A DNA stretch of 64,000 bases from Balamuthia mandrillaris (GCA_031835245.1 JAVKOQ010000287.1:1-64000), one strand, 5' to 3'. Numbered from the stretch's first letter, positions 15,394 to 25,967 are shown. The notes: a model not told the origin generated them from the letters alone. A program made the numbers and translations.

Positions 15394-16053
15394 ATGTTAA
15401 CAAAAAAAAAAAATGAGTTGCTCAGTTTCTGCACAACCTCAGCTCGCAAAGCTGTCTTTGTTTTTGCTTCGGTCATGCCAATTTTTTCCTCGAATTTTGA
15501 GACCGGAACGAAGGGAGTTTATGCCACTTTGTTGGCTTATGTGGCGTCTTTCGGAATTTTTTGGGTTGCAATGCCACAAAAAAAAAGGGGGAAACAAGAA
15601 AAAAAAATGATAAAGAGAGAGGATGTTTGTTGCTCTGTGAGAGAAGTTGATTTTTTTGTTTTTGGTACCCTATGGGACGTAATGAGCCCTAAAATGGCGC
15701 GAAAAGGATGTGTACTTCCGGTGACTGTGGATACACCGATTCCGGAATCTTTCTACACCTCTATTTGGGGGTACGAGCCCTGCCATGAGTACACCTCCGA
15801 TGTGCAGTTTGAGCGCTCCCCCTTCTCTTCTATGCCGCACCTTCAGTTGGGCAAAGGGGGACGGTATGGCCATGCGCAAATAGCACCACCGATTCGAGTG
15901 TGTTATGACCCGCAGAAACAAAAAATCAAAGTCTCATTTCATTACAAAGTTTTCAATACACAAGGCCGCATGACATTTCCTCATCAACCGAATCAAGCGG
16001 TAAGTGTACCATTTATTTTTGCAAATAACGCTCTAGATCTGGAAAATGTTTAA
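15394..16053 (+). CDS. Second open reading frame inside the transposon, unknown
   Basis: An uninterrupted 219-codon frame lies just inside the left terminus and overlaps the 3' end of the transposase by about 40 bases. No family is recognised. The first 100 residues are hydrophobic or Lys-rich and may not be translated. From about ATG 15694 (MARKGCVLPV) the composition looks like a folded protein, with FYTSIWGYEPCHEY and PPIRVCYDP. A GTAAGT at about 16000 could be a donor, so the true end is uncertain. Confidence 0.45.
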   Translation: MLTKKKNELLSFCTTSARKAVFVFASVMPIFSSNFETGTKGVYATLLAYVASFGIFWVAMPQKKRGKQEKKMIKREDVCCSVREVDFFVFGTLWDVMSPKMARKGCVLPVTVDTPIPESFYTSIWGYEPCHEYTSDVQFERSPFSSMPHLQLGKGGRYGHAQIAPPIRVCYDPQKQKIKVSFHYKVFNTQGRMTFPHQPNQAVSVPFIFANNALDLENV

Positions 16054-18619
16054 CATTTCTGTTGCTCCATGACTCCTCTCCTCGGGTCCTAGAACGTAGA
16101 ACGCCTGCTAAAAGAGGAGACTCGGCCACAGCATTAGTTTCAAGTGTGCGCCTTTCCAGGAGCTGTTGTGTCAGCTGACAGGTCCCCGTGTTCATGCCTG
16201 CAAAGCCTTGGGTACTGTCTTTCACCATTCGTTTCAATGCTGCATGTGTGCTTTCTATCGGAAAGTTGCTAAACTTCTCTACACCCCCTTCCTTCTCCAA
16301 CCAGTAGCCAAGATGATCAATGAAGATGTGAATGTATGTTGTGATGTCACCCACTGTCCATGTGTTTAGATAAGCCAGTAAAAACTGTCGTGCTTCTCTC
16401 TTCCATTCTTGTTCTGTTATTTGAAGCTTCTCTTGCATCGCCAATGCACACACACGTCGGAACTCCTTCCATACTCCTCGCACCCGTTGCAGATGGTCCT
16501 TAAAAGCTACTTCTCTTTCCTTTTCCTTTTGCTTCTCTTCTGTCTGCTCAGTTGTCTCTTCGTCACTTTGATTAACATCAGCATCAAGCTCAGCAAGCCA
16601 TTCCTCAGCATGTTCCAACACGATCAAAAACTCATGGCGGTTGAAGCGGCTCTTTTTGATACGTTGACTGAAGTTGCCTGCCTTCTTTGATTCCACAAGG
16701 TAAATCCCCATCTTTTCCAATCTTTGTGCCAACAGCTCAGCAAGCAGTCCTTTGGGGTCTATCCACACTAATTCAAGTGTTTTGTTGAGCAGCTTATGGC
16801 AGACAGCCATGACCAAGTGTAGAAGACAGGGGATGACTTGCTTTGGGGCAAACAGCAAAATGGGTTCTTCAACTTGCCCGTTGTGTTGACTGGCCTGTGA
16901 TTTCCTAGTTGAAGGGGCCAAGTGCGAGATTGTCTGCCAATTGTTGATGATTTCTTCAAGGGTATGGAACTTCGTTTTCTCTTCTGACAAAAACTCCACT
17001 TCTCCTCTTGTGTTCACTTGACTTTCAAGCTCATCCTTCGTCACGTTACACCAAAAGCAGTGATAGCAGGTGTTGGTCTGATAAAACTCGTTCTTTCCTG
17101 TCAATACAACTAACGTTTTCAGGTCCACCACAAGGCATGTCTCAACTTGTACCACTTTTCCCGTTTTGCTGGTAAGTTGCAATCCATTTTTGGCCCATTC
17201 ATTGATGAAGTCTTTGTTCTTACCAAGCTCTTCTATCATCATCTTTCTATCCTCTTTGCCCAAGTACAATATCCATGGATGACAGTTGTGGCTTGATTTC
17301 ATTTCGCTTAACGTGAGCTTCTTGCTGAGAAATTCGATAGTACCAACTTCGAGTTGTTTGTGGCCCCGTTCACTTGCTGTAGCTCCATCAAAAGAGAACT
17401 TGAGCTTAGGGTCATCCATCGCCTCAAGGCCACTAGTAGCAAAGACCTCTTGAATAAAGTCTGCAAGTGGGTAGTAGCTCCCTCTTCCTCCCTCTGTTGT
17501 CCACGTTTTCCCGTCCAACATCTCATGTTGTTTTTTCTTCACATGATGCAGAGTTGAATCTTTTGAAAGCCAAAAGGTCTTTACCACCAATGGCCAGCAG
17601 CGATCTGCAATCCGTAAGACGTTCTTGACAATAACAAGTTCTTTAAGACTTGGCTCTGGTCGCATATCACTGGCAAAACGTCTTCCTATCCACCCTTCAA
17701 TCATCAGTGATGAGTAAACAAGGTCCTCCACTCCCATCGCTGCAGTTTTGTCCAGTATTGCTTTGATCAACTTCAATGCCACCCCAACTGCAACATCACT
17801 TCCCTTGATATCTGTGGTCTGTATTTCTCTCAACGCCTTTATCCCTGTTTCTATTACTTCTTGTAGCAATTCTTCTTGTTGACGTTGCTTTGCCTCTCTT
17901 GCTTCTTCCAATCTTCGTTGTAGCTCTTTTGCTTGTTTGTCATTTTCTTGTTTTGTGGCAAGGTAGAGGCAGCGACCACAGCTTTCTGGTAAGCAGTAAA
18001 CATGCTTTATCTTCTCATGTTGTGCTCTTCCCTTCTTTGTTGGATAGCAGCGTCCACAGCCTTCATGTCTGCACATGAACAGATGACATTCCACTCCACT
18101 TGGAAGGCCTTGTCTCTCTGCTGCCTCGAATGTGGCACCTTGCTTCTCCTCCGCCGCCTTGAATGTGGCACCTTGCTTCTTCTCCACCGCCTTGAATGTG
18201 GCACCTTGCTTCTCCTCCGCCACCTCAAATGTGGCACCTTGCCTCTTCTCCGCTGCCTCACCTTGCTTCTCCGCCACCGCCTCGAATGTGGCACCTTGCC
18301 TCTCTGCCGCCTCTACTGCAGGACCTTGCCACTTGGTGCCATCATCATTTGGTTGGTCATTTCTTGCTTCTTTTGCTGCCTTGCCTCGCTTTCTCACTGG
18401 AACACGTTTACAAGTTTCACAGGATTGGCCTAACCGACAAGGATGCATTTTGCTACCACTTCCCTCGTGTTGGTTCAATGTACGGCTATCCTTGGCTACA
18501 TGAGGTTTGGGACCATGGAGAGGCCTACACACCTCATGTGTGCAAATGAACGGAGGAGAACGTGAAATCTTTTTGCTCCGGCGTTTCATTTGTGGTAGTT
18601 TGTTATTCTTTTGTTGCAA
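16013..18619 (-). CDS. Putative DDE-type transposase with N-terminal zinc fingers, intronless
   Basis: An 868-codon single-exon frame, in contrast to every host gene around it. N-terminal Cys/His clusters (CTHEVC...CETC and CRHEGCGRC...HEKIKH...CGRCLYL) look like DNA-binding zinc fingers. Between them is a tandem repeat of about 11-13 residues built on KQGATFE, roughly residues 100-165. The central and C-terminal parts have the feel of an RNase-H-like transposase: KFSFDGATASE (first acid), YHCFWCNV, CLLHLVMAVCHKLL, and NFPIESTHAALKRM (last acid). A Lys/Glu-rich helical insert precedes the last block. The family is not recognised with certainty. Kolobok-like is possible from the TTAA target, and transposase identity rests mainly on context. 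Confidence 0.65.
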   Translation of the reverse strand: MQQKNNKLPQMKRRSKKISRSPPFICTHEVCRPLHGPKPHVAKDSRTLNQHEGSGSKMHPCRLGQSCETCKRVPVRKRGKAAKEARNDQPNDDGTKWQGPAVEAAERQGATFEAVAEKQGEAAEKRQGATFEVAEEKQGATFKAVEKKQGATFKAAEEKQGATFEAAERQGLPSGVECHLFMCRHEGCGRCYPTKKGRAQHEKIKHVYCLPESCGRCLYLATKQENDKQAKELQRRLEEAREAKQRQQEELLQEVIETGIKALREIQTTDIKGSDVAVGVALKLIKAILDKTAAMGVEDLVYSSLMIEGWIGRRFASDMRPEPSLKELVIVKNVLRIADRCWPLVVKTFWLSKDSTLHHVKKKQHEMLDGKTWTTEGGRGSYYPLADFIQEVFATSGLEAMDDPKLKFSFDGATASERGHKQLEVGTIEFLSKKLTLSEMKSSHNCHPWILYLGKEDRKMMIEELGKNKDFINEWAKNGLQLTSKTGKVVQVETCLVVDLKTLVVLTGKNEFYQTNTCYHCFWCNVTKDELESQVNTRGEVEFLSEEKTKFHTLEEIINNWQTISHLAPSTRKSQASQHNGQVEEPILLFAPKQVIPCLLHLVMAVCHKLLNKTLELVWIDPKGLLAELLAQRLEKMGIYLVESKKAGNFSQRIKKSRFNRHEFLIVLEHAEEWLAELDADVNQSDEETTEQTEEKQKEKEREVAFKDHLQRVRGVWKEFRRVCALAMQEKLQITEQEWKREARQFLLAYLNTWTVGDITTYIHIFIDHLGYWLEKEGGVEKFSNFPIESTHAALKRMVKDSTQGFAGMNTGTCQLTQQLLERRTLETNAVAESPLLAGVLRSRTRGEESWSNRNVKHFPDLERYLQK

Positions 18620-19285
18620 AAGGCAAAAACGTGTTTCTTGCCGGCAAGAAAGAAAAGTGTTTTTATTTTCTTGGAAAAAATTTGGATAATCTCCAAAACA
18701 TGCCTTTGTGGAAAAATCTCATTTCTTCGAAATTTCTATCTATTCTACTATTAAAAAATTGGTTGTAGTCGACATTGTCGACACATTCTTAAGGTCGTGT
18801 TTGGAGACTATCGCAGTGTAAGAAAGCCGTTCGGGTACGTGACGTACACCGCTTCTTCTGACTCTCAACTATGTGGCGTTGGTGTTTCGCTCCTGTCGCA
18901 GCCCCTTTCGCAGAGCCTCTACTTCTTCCTTAGATTCTTCTTCTTTTTCTTTCTTTTTTTCTAGCTTGATACGTCGTTGAGCCTCAGCAGCCCTCTTCCG
19001 TCGAATTTCCTTCGTCTCGTGCAGGCGCTTTTCCTCTGCTTTCTTCTCCTCCCTCTCTTTTTTCTTTTGAAGGTAGTGCTATCGATCGTAGGCTTTGGAG
19101 TCGCATTTTTTTGTTCGTGTCGACAGAAAAGTTGAAAAAATACACTTCCAACAGTAGCAGGGAAACTCACACAAAGTTGCGTTGAAGCTGATTTTAGCAG
19201 AGAAACCCGCAGAAATCAACCTCTTACAAACTTTTAAGCAAAATATCAGGACGTCACGATATTCCACGTCAGCGCCACGTCATTA

Positions 19286-19298
19286 GGGATAAGCCCCC
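19286..19298 (-). repeat. Right terminal inverted repeat
   Basis: GGGATAAGCCCCC directly precedes TTAA. On the minus strand it reads GGGGGCTTATCCC, mirroring the left end. Confidence 0.7.
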
Positions 19299-19302
19299 TT
19301 AA

Positions 19303-19327
19303 GCTAGAAGAAAGCTCCATAAAAGAT
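19303..19327 (+). repeat. Right continuation of the interrupted LTR-like copy 1
   Basis: GAAGAAAGCTCCATAAAAG here matches GAAGAAAGATCCATAAAAG at about 20285-20304, downstream of the same TTAA. Similarity fades after about 19327. Confidence 0.65.
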
Positions 19328-19398
19328 GCACCTGAAGGTGGCATCACCCCCTAATAGGGTTGTCTATCTCTCTTCCTCAATTGGTTGTGATTTTCTCC

Positions 19399-19790
19399 AC
19401 ATGTTGGAAAACTCCAACATAGTAGCTCTTCTTTCTGCCGAGTTCTCCTTCTGCCGTCGACCTGAGGAAACCTCTCATCTTTCCCTTCTCTTTTTTTTTG
19501 ATGTTTCCTTTTTTCTTCTTCCCCTTTTATGCTGATATTTCTTTTTCTTCTTTTATGGTTCTTTCTTTCAGTTTAAATACTGCTTCTTCTACTTTCTTTC
19601 TTTCTTCTTTTGGGACAACTTACAACAAAATACTCTACTTGTATTCTTTTAGTAAATTAAGTTTGGGTCTTGTACTTACTTTGTCTCCGCTATCATTCCC
19701 GTTCTTATTTTACAACACACATTGCATTAGTGTGTATACCAGGACAAAGAAACTGCTGGCCAAGAAATGGCTGTAATGGAGTTCTTCTTT
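19399..19790 (-). repeat. LTR-like repeat copy 2, inverted
   Basis: Read on the minus strand it matches the plus-strand copy at 20105-20445. It begins (plus sense) with TGTTGGAAAACTCCAACA, itself an inverted repeat, and includes TTTCAGTTTAAATAC, whose TTAA (19573-19576) is the unoccupied equivalent of the transposon target. No coding capacity. The outer end is uncertain. Confidence 0.65.
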
Positions 19791-20104
19791 TCAAATACTG
19801 TAGAGGGGTAACAGAGTCTATCCTCAGAATGATTTTTGCCAACCAGTGCATATACTTCTTCAAATTGTTATACCACTCTCCCATAATACCTATCCCTATC
19901 TCTCCTTGTATATATATTTCTTTTTATCATTTTATTAAAGGTCTTTTCCCTACACCCATCAAGTTGGTGTCCATTAGGTTGTTCCCCTACCAGCCTTATC
20001 ACACTACCCTTACAAAACTATCCTTTTCTCTTTCCTAAGTAGAAACTACTTAGAACTACTACTACCCAAAGTTTGCTTTGACAAGCTTTGGTATCAGGGA
20101 GAGT

Positions 20105-20445
20105 GTTGACAGGAAGTCATAATGAAAGAAATGGTTGGTTTTCCAACAATTGTGAAGACAAAGTAAGTATGAGACCTGAACTTAATTTACTGAATGTAAA
20201 GAGTACAAGTAAAGTATCATGTTGTAAGTTATAAGTTGTCCTGAGAGGAAAGAAGAAAATACAAAGAAAGATGGTATTTAAACTGGAAGAAAGATCCATA
20301 AAAGAACAAAATGGAAAAAGGAGAGAAAAAAGGAAACATCAAGAAAGGAGAACAGGAAAATAAGAGGTTTCTTCAGGTCAACAGCAGAAAAAGAACTTGG
20401 CAGAAAGAAGAACTACTATGTTGGAGTTTTCCAACAATACATCTT
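20105..20445 (+). repeat. LTR-like repeat copy 3, carrying the empty transposon site
   Basis: Starts TGTTGACAGGAAG and ends GGAGTTTTCCAACA. TG...CA ends and a size of about 340 bp fit a solo LTR. TTAA at 20278-20281 lies exactly where copy 1 is split by the transposon. TTTGGTATCAGGGAG just upstream (about 20088) weakly resembles a primer-binding site for initiator Met-tRNA. No gag or pol frame is present nearby. Confidence 0.6.
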
Positions 20446-21167
20446 GGCATTATTTGTTAAAAATCTATAAAAAACAAGAAACATTCTTGAATCTGAAAAC
20501 ATGAAAGTATATGAAAAGATAATAGTAAGTTAATAGTTAAATAAACTAATTGATGGATATAAAGAAAAGACCTTTATAAAAGAATGAAATAAAAAACAAC
20601 AATGTTTGTTATTACAAAGGTCCAACTTAAATAAAAAGAGACATTGAAAAAATCCATTTGGTCCTGTTTGCCAATGTTAAAAGTTATTGCTCTCTTTCCT
20701 TTTTTCATTTTGTGCTTTAAAGCAATGTTGAGAATTTACTCTAGTTGTGCTTTCTTTATTCTTAATTCAAGACTAACCTCATTTGTCCCCGATGGAGGCG
20801 CCCCTGATGCATCTTCAAGATTCTTGAAGCCCCAATTTTTTTTGAACTTTACCTGCACATCGTGGGAGAGGGAAACGCAGAAAAAGTGGCAAGAGTCGAC
20901 AAAATGAAATTCGCCTGGACCGAGAGAAAAGACAAAAAACTAACGAAGAAGGCTGACCTGCTTGCTCTGTTGCTTGTTATTTTTTTTATTTTATTTTATT
21001 TTATTTTTTATTTTTTTGTGGGAGGGAAAAGCCAGCTCGCTTGCGGAGCAACTGCCGCTTCATCTTATAATAATAATAATTTTTTTTTTGGTTTTGTATA
21101 GAGAGGAGGAAGGAAGGAAGGAAGGAAGGGGGAAAACAGAAGGGCTCGAATTTGAAGAGAGACAAAG
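20446..21167. other. Gene-poor region between the repeat nest and PP4
   Basis: About 720 bp, AT-rich at first, with scattered repeat-like stretches (a segment at 20555-20600 resembles the inverse of about 19905-19945). A minus-strand peptide frame near 20745-20840 (ending LRIKKAQLE) is bounded by possible splice signals but is too short to call. The last 100 bases hold TAA and GGAA repeats upstream of the PP4 start. Confidence 0.4.
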
Positions 21168-22392
21168 ATGGCGGGCTACTCGGACTTGGACAGGCAAATA
21201 GAGCAGCTGCGGCGCTGTGAGATCATCAAAGAACAGGAGGTGAAGGCTTTGTGCGCCAAGGCCAGAGAGATTTTGATAGAGGAGAGCAACGTGCAACGGG
21301 TGGACGCTCCTGTTACGGTACGTTTCTTTTTTTTTTTTTTTCTGTGTGAAAGCATATATCTGTGGGTTGAGGGCTTCTCTCTCACTTGTTGTTATTCCTA
21401 TCGTTCTTCTCCTTTTGTTGCTTCTTCGCTCTTCTCTTGTGCGCTCAAACAACACCAATCAGATTTGTGGAGACATACACGGACAGTTTTATGACCTGAA
21501 GGAGCTTTTCAAGATCGGAGGGGACTGCCCGCAGAAGAACTACTTGTTCCTCGGCGACTTTGTGGACAGAGGCTTTTACAGCGTTGAGACCTTTCTCTTG
21601 TTGCTCGCTCTCAAGGTAACATACCATTTACTTATTTATTTTTTGTTCGTCTCGCCTATTCTTGCCACTTTCTTTCAAGTTATCGTTGCTTTCTTCTTCT
21701 TGCTTCTGTTCGCTTTAGTGTTTATTGTTTGTTGTTGTTTGTTGTTTTGTTGGCACCGGTGGCTCTGAAAGAAACTCTGACGTTAAAAAAAAAACAACAA
21801 AAGGTGAGGTATCCGGACCGCATAACTCTGATAAGAGGAAACCACGAGAGCAGACAGATCACTCAGGTGTATGGCTTTTACGACGAATGCCTGCGAAAGT
21901 ACGGCTCCGTCAACGTGTGGAAGTATTGCACAGAAATATTCGACTATCTCAGTCTCTCCGCCATGATCGATGACCGAATCTTTTGCGTGCATGGCGGCCT
22001 CTCTCCTTCCATTACTACGCTGGACCAAGTTTGTATCTCTCCCCTCTCCTTCTCCGTGGTTTCTCTCTGTCTTTCTTTTATTGACGTGGAGGTGCAATAG
22101 ATCAGAACCATTGACCGGAAGCAAGAAGTACCGCATGAAGGCGCCATGTGCGACCTTCTTTGGAGCGATCCTGAAGGTTGGCCTCATTTATTTTCTTCCC
22201 TGCTCTTCCTGCCCCTTCTCGTTGTAACGTTCATTTGTATTATGTGACTTTTTTGATGCAGATATTGATGGCTGGGGACTAAGTCCTCGCGGTGCCGGTT
22301 ATTTATTCGGCGGTGATGTTGTAGCACAGGTTTGTCTTCCTTTGCTCTGTTTAACTCTCATTCTTCCTGTTCTCGTGCTCTATCATTTCAAT

Positions 22393-22468
<76 letters not shown>

Positions 22469-22794
22469 TCCTTTCTTTCTTTCCTTTCTTTCTTGCATTC
22501 CCTTCTCTGTTCGCTTATAAAGCTAAACTCTGTGTAAATACAGTTTTCGGCGACGAACAACGTGGACCTGATCTGCAGGGCGCACCAGCTGGTGATGGAA
22601 GGATACAAGCACATGTTCAACGAGACGCTGGTTACGGTGTGGTCGGCCCCCAACTACTGCTACAGGTGCGGCAACGTGGCCGCCATCCTGGAGCTCGACG
22701 AGAACCTCCACAAGAACTTTAAGATCTTCGAGGCGGCCCCTCAGGACGTGCGCGGCGTCCCTGCCAAACGACCTGCCCCTGATTACTTCCTCTG
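21168..22794 (+). CDS. PPP4C: Protein phosphatase 4 catalytic subunit
   Basis: A PPP-family Ser/Thr phosphatase. The N-terminus [18 protein letters not shown] and [13 protein letters not shown] are diagnostic of PP4 rather than PP2A or PP6. Metal-binding motifs are intact: GDIHGQ, GDFVDRG, RGNHESR, and later AHQLVMEGY and [12 protein letters not shown]. The C-terminus is DYFL, the carboxymethylation tail. Exon 1 is 21168-21317 with a GTACGT donor. Later junctions fall after LLLALK, TLDQ, WSDPE and VVAQ. Intron 5 contains a long CTTT array. The usual regulatory-subunit genes are not in the window. Confidence 0.97.
22396..22490 (+). repeat. (CTTT)n array in PP4 intron 5
   Basis: About 20 tandem CTTT units, nearly perfect, on the sense strand. 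Confidence 0.9.
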
Positions 22795-23007
22795 AAACCG
22801 ACAGACCGGACAGGACAGACAGGACAGGACAGAGAGCCAAATGGATGAATACATGGAATGGATCCAGACACACACACAACACACACAAAGCCATTCCCCT
22901 TTTCTTTTTTCTACCAAAGAAAAATTTCTTGGAAATATTTTTGGAATAATAAAAATAATAATTCGCGTAGCGAAACAACAAAAAAAGAAGGAGAGAGAGA
23001 GAGATCG

Positions 23008-23931
23008 ATGTTGGCGCAATGGGTGGGGAGGTGCCTTGCTCAGACGGAAGGGCTGCTGGAGGAGGTCGTGGTGGCTCCCTTGTCCCTTGGCCGTGATACT
23101 ACCGTTGGGCAGCTGTTGGGGGTAAAACCATCTCTCTTTTTTTTTTGCTGAAAGGACTTTCTTCTGCTCTGCCGCTAGCACTCTTTTGATGCTGATGCTG
23201 ATGCTGAAACCACACCCTCCCATCTGGAACAGCACGTTGGAAAACTACCATATGAACGGTGGGAAGAGGCTGTGTTGTTCGATTTTATTGAAGCGGGAGC
23301 GGTTGCAGCACAAGGAGAGAAGCCAGTTGACTGCTACGTTCTTCAAATCCGGGATCTGTTGGACCATTTCGTGACGTTCGTGTTCCCCTTGTTTTCGTTG
23401 TTTATTTGCGTGAAGTGACCGTAACCTTTGTTCATCATTCTGTTCATGGTGAACAGGAGCATCGCAGAGATGTTTCCCACAATGCCAACGGCCGACCTGC
23501 TCAGGATTTATTACGAACGCTTTCAACGCACACCGCTTACTCGCATTGCCAAAGGTTACAAATGCGCTTTAGTTTTTCTCCTCCAAAGGGAGAGAGAACG
23601 CGCCCTTGTTTCTGACCTCTGCTTTGTTCGACAACAGAGATGCCGGCTGGTCTTCCTCTGGATGCTGCCACAGTGGAAGTCTTCTTGGCGTTGTTTTGTC
23701 GCAAAGAGATGCCGCTGCGACATTGTGCGCTTGAGACGAAGAATGGAGACGCTGTGGGCCTTGTCACACCTTTATCTCTGCTTCGGTTTTTAACCAAACA
23801 TGTGCGTTGATCCTGCTGAGATTACGATGGGAGGAGAGAGGAGGAGAAACCACTAACAACTAACTTGCCAATAGATTGATACATTAGCGCCTTCTTTTGT
23901 GGAATCAAAGGTAGGCTTTATTTTTCTGTTG

Positions 23932-23969
<38 letters not shown>

Positions 23970-25138
23970 GGTTCCCTATCTCTCCACGTTGCTCACACTT
24001 GTAAAGGTTTCAGATTTTGAGAACTTGATGCAAGAGGATGTGCTGTGGGTTTATGGAATGGACCAGGATGAATACACATTCAGCGTCTTCGAGGCCTTTG
24101 TCATGATCAGTCGGATGAAATGCGAATCCTCTGCTGTGGTTGATGATTCTGAGAAACTTCTCGCTGTGCTTAAAATCTCTGATTTTGCTGTGCGTGGTTT
24201 CTGTCCTTCATCACCATATTCCTTACTTTGTTTCTTACTTTTCTACTCTCTCTCTTTCTCTCCCTCCCTCCCTCCCTCCCTCCTCCCTCCCTCCTCCCTC
24301 CCTCCCTCCTCCCTCCCTCCCTCCCTCCTCCCTCCCTCCCTCCCCTCCTCCCTCCCTCCCGTGCTTAGACGCTCTTCACGCGAGAGGAAGGCTCAGAACT
24401 ACTTCTTAATTCCTTCCCTCCACTGATCATCGAAGCTGCAGAATCGCAACCGCATTCGCTGAAAGTAGGTTACTAGTTCAATTTTTTGCTTGTTGTGTTT
24501 TGTTTATCTCTAACCTTTAAAACTAACAAAAGCTTGTTGCGAAGGATGGTATTTGTACAAAAGAAAGCAAGATCAAAGACGTGATGCAATTGTTGGCTCG
24601 CAACGCTGCACATCAGGTGTTTGTAGTGGACGAAGCAGAGGAGGACATACGAGCGTCCATTTCCCTGCGCGATTTGTTGCGCGCATTGTGGCTCTATGGC
24701 AGAGATGAAGGTGCTCTTGAAGCATTTGCAGCAACACTGGTTGTGACCGAACAACATCAACCACAACAATTAAATGACCAACCTGCAGCAACAACAATCA
24801 CAGAACAATCGACATCCACGGAAAAAGAAAGCCGTGAAAGAGGAGGAACAAAGCGAAAGAGAACGGAGGATGAGGCAGAGGAGAACGGAGAAAGTATGAA
24901 TGTAGAAAATAGAGACGGAGGAAAAGGCAAAGATAAAGATAAAGCGGGTGATGAGAATCCTAGCAATACCAACGGGATTAATGCGGAGAGCGTAAAAGTG
25001 GAAGAAGAGCACCGGCCGAAAAGCAACGGAACAAAAAAGGTGAATGGGAAGGAAGGAGGGGGTGTGGTAAAGAAGGAGGAAAAGCGGCCACGGCTAGCCA
25101 AACGGACTAGAAAATGCAGCACAGGCACGGCCAAGTGA
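23008..25138 (+). CDS. Multi-CBS (Bateman) domain protein, AMPK-gamma-like, with nuclear-type tail
   Basis: Bateman modules bind adenine nucleotides, and AMPK gamma is the archetype. The coding path starts at ATG 23008 (MLAQWVGRCLAQTEG) and runs over about eight short exons. Recognisable pieces are RWEEAVLFDFIEAG, AVGLVTPLSLLRFL, YTFSVFEAFVMISRM, KLLAVLKISDF and IKDVMQLLARNAAHQVFVVDE...ISLRDLLRAL. That suggests four degenerate CBS repeats arranged as two pairs. The last exon adds about 140 residues of charged, disordered sequence with basic clusters (KRKRTEDE, KRPRLAKRTRK), suggesting nuclear entry. No kinase-binding feature can be proved. Exon borders before 23460 are approximate. Confidence 0.7.
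24252..24360 (+). repeat. CCCT/CCT tract in the Bateman-protein intron
   Basis: Interrupted CCCT repeats follow CTCTCTTTCTC about 50 bases after the donor that follows the KISDFA exon. Confidence 0.85.
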
Positions 25139-25434
25139 GCGCTTTAGGGATTTCACAGTAAAAGCGCTTTTTTCGCGGTGATGTTCTGTCTGCACACACA
25201 GCCCCAGTTAGCTGACCAGGAGTGAGGCGTTATAGAGTCAACACACCGGAAACGTTGCTTTCCCACAGAATCTGCTCTTTCCTTCTTGCTGCTGCCTGCG
25301 TCGTTCACTGCCGCACCGCCTCCCTGCCAGCTTAGTTGTCCCCGCCTTAATGCTCGTTTCTCTGTCCAACAAAACAAAACTTCATTTTACAGTGGTGCTA
25401 CTATGTTCGTGGATTTATTGACTTTCGCTAAGGG

Positions 25435-25932
25435 TTATTGTTGCTGATCAAACAAATATTTGCTGCATAATTGGAGAGCAGGAGAGCAGAGAGGGCGAAC
25501 GTGAAAAAGAGTTAGCCAACCAACAAAAAACAGAGTAAACGGAAACAAGTCACACGCTCACAAAACGTACATGATGGCAGGGGTTCTTAGCAATCTTCGT
25601 TCGGTGATGGACGGATAGACGTCCTCCAGGAAGTAATAAAGATGACCAAAGGCCAGACCAAGCAGGTCATACAGAGGACTGTGCCCCAGCAGCAAACCAA
25701 AGCCAAGGATGACCCATGGCAAGTAGGGCGCCGTGAAGGTGAACAATCCCAAGAAACTCATTTGCACGTTTCGGTTCCGTCTGCTCCAGACGTATACTAT
25801 CATGAAGGCCAGAGAGGGCGCCAGGAATGGTATTTTTGAGCCTAGCCCCGCCATGTGCAATACCCACTGTGTCGACTGAAGTAGATATGTTAGACAATGA
25901 GAAAGAGCTAGAGCAAACAGAAAAGGAATGGA

Positions 25933-25967
<35 letters not shown>

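Larger units (their letters stand above)
15360..19298. mobile_element. 3.9-kb DNA transposon with TTAA target duplication and short inverted termini
   Basis: Both ends abut TTAA (15356-15359 and 19299-19302). The termini are inverted: left GGGGGCTTGCTCC (15360-15372), right (reverse complement of 19286-19298) GGGGGCTTATCCC. Joining the flanks gives GGTATTTAAgctagaagaaag, which matches the uninterrupted LTR-like copy GGTATTTAAactggaagaaag at 20273-20293. The insertion and its 4-bp duplication are therefore visible without outside data. TTAA targets are used by piggyBac and Kolobok elements. Cargo is one long minus-strand ORF and a shorter plus-strand ORF that converge. No repair of either is needed: both read open. 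Confidence 0.8.

Noticed and set aside
16166-18549. Several plus-strand ORFs of 60-143 codons
   Set aside because: They are antisense shadows of the continuous transposase frame and have Leu/Cys/Ser-rich random composition.
20644-20907. 87-codon ORF next to the LTR-like repeats as a retrotransposon remnant
   Set aside because: No gag, protease, RT or integrase motif in either strand.
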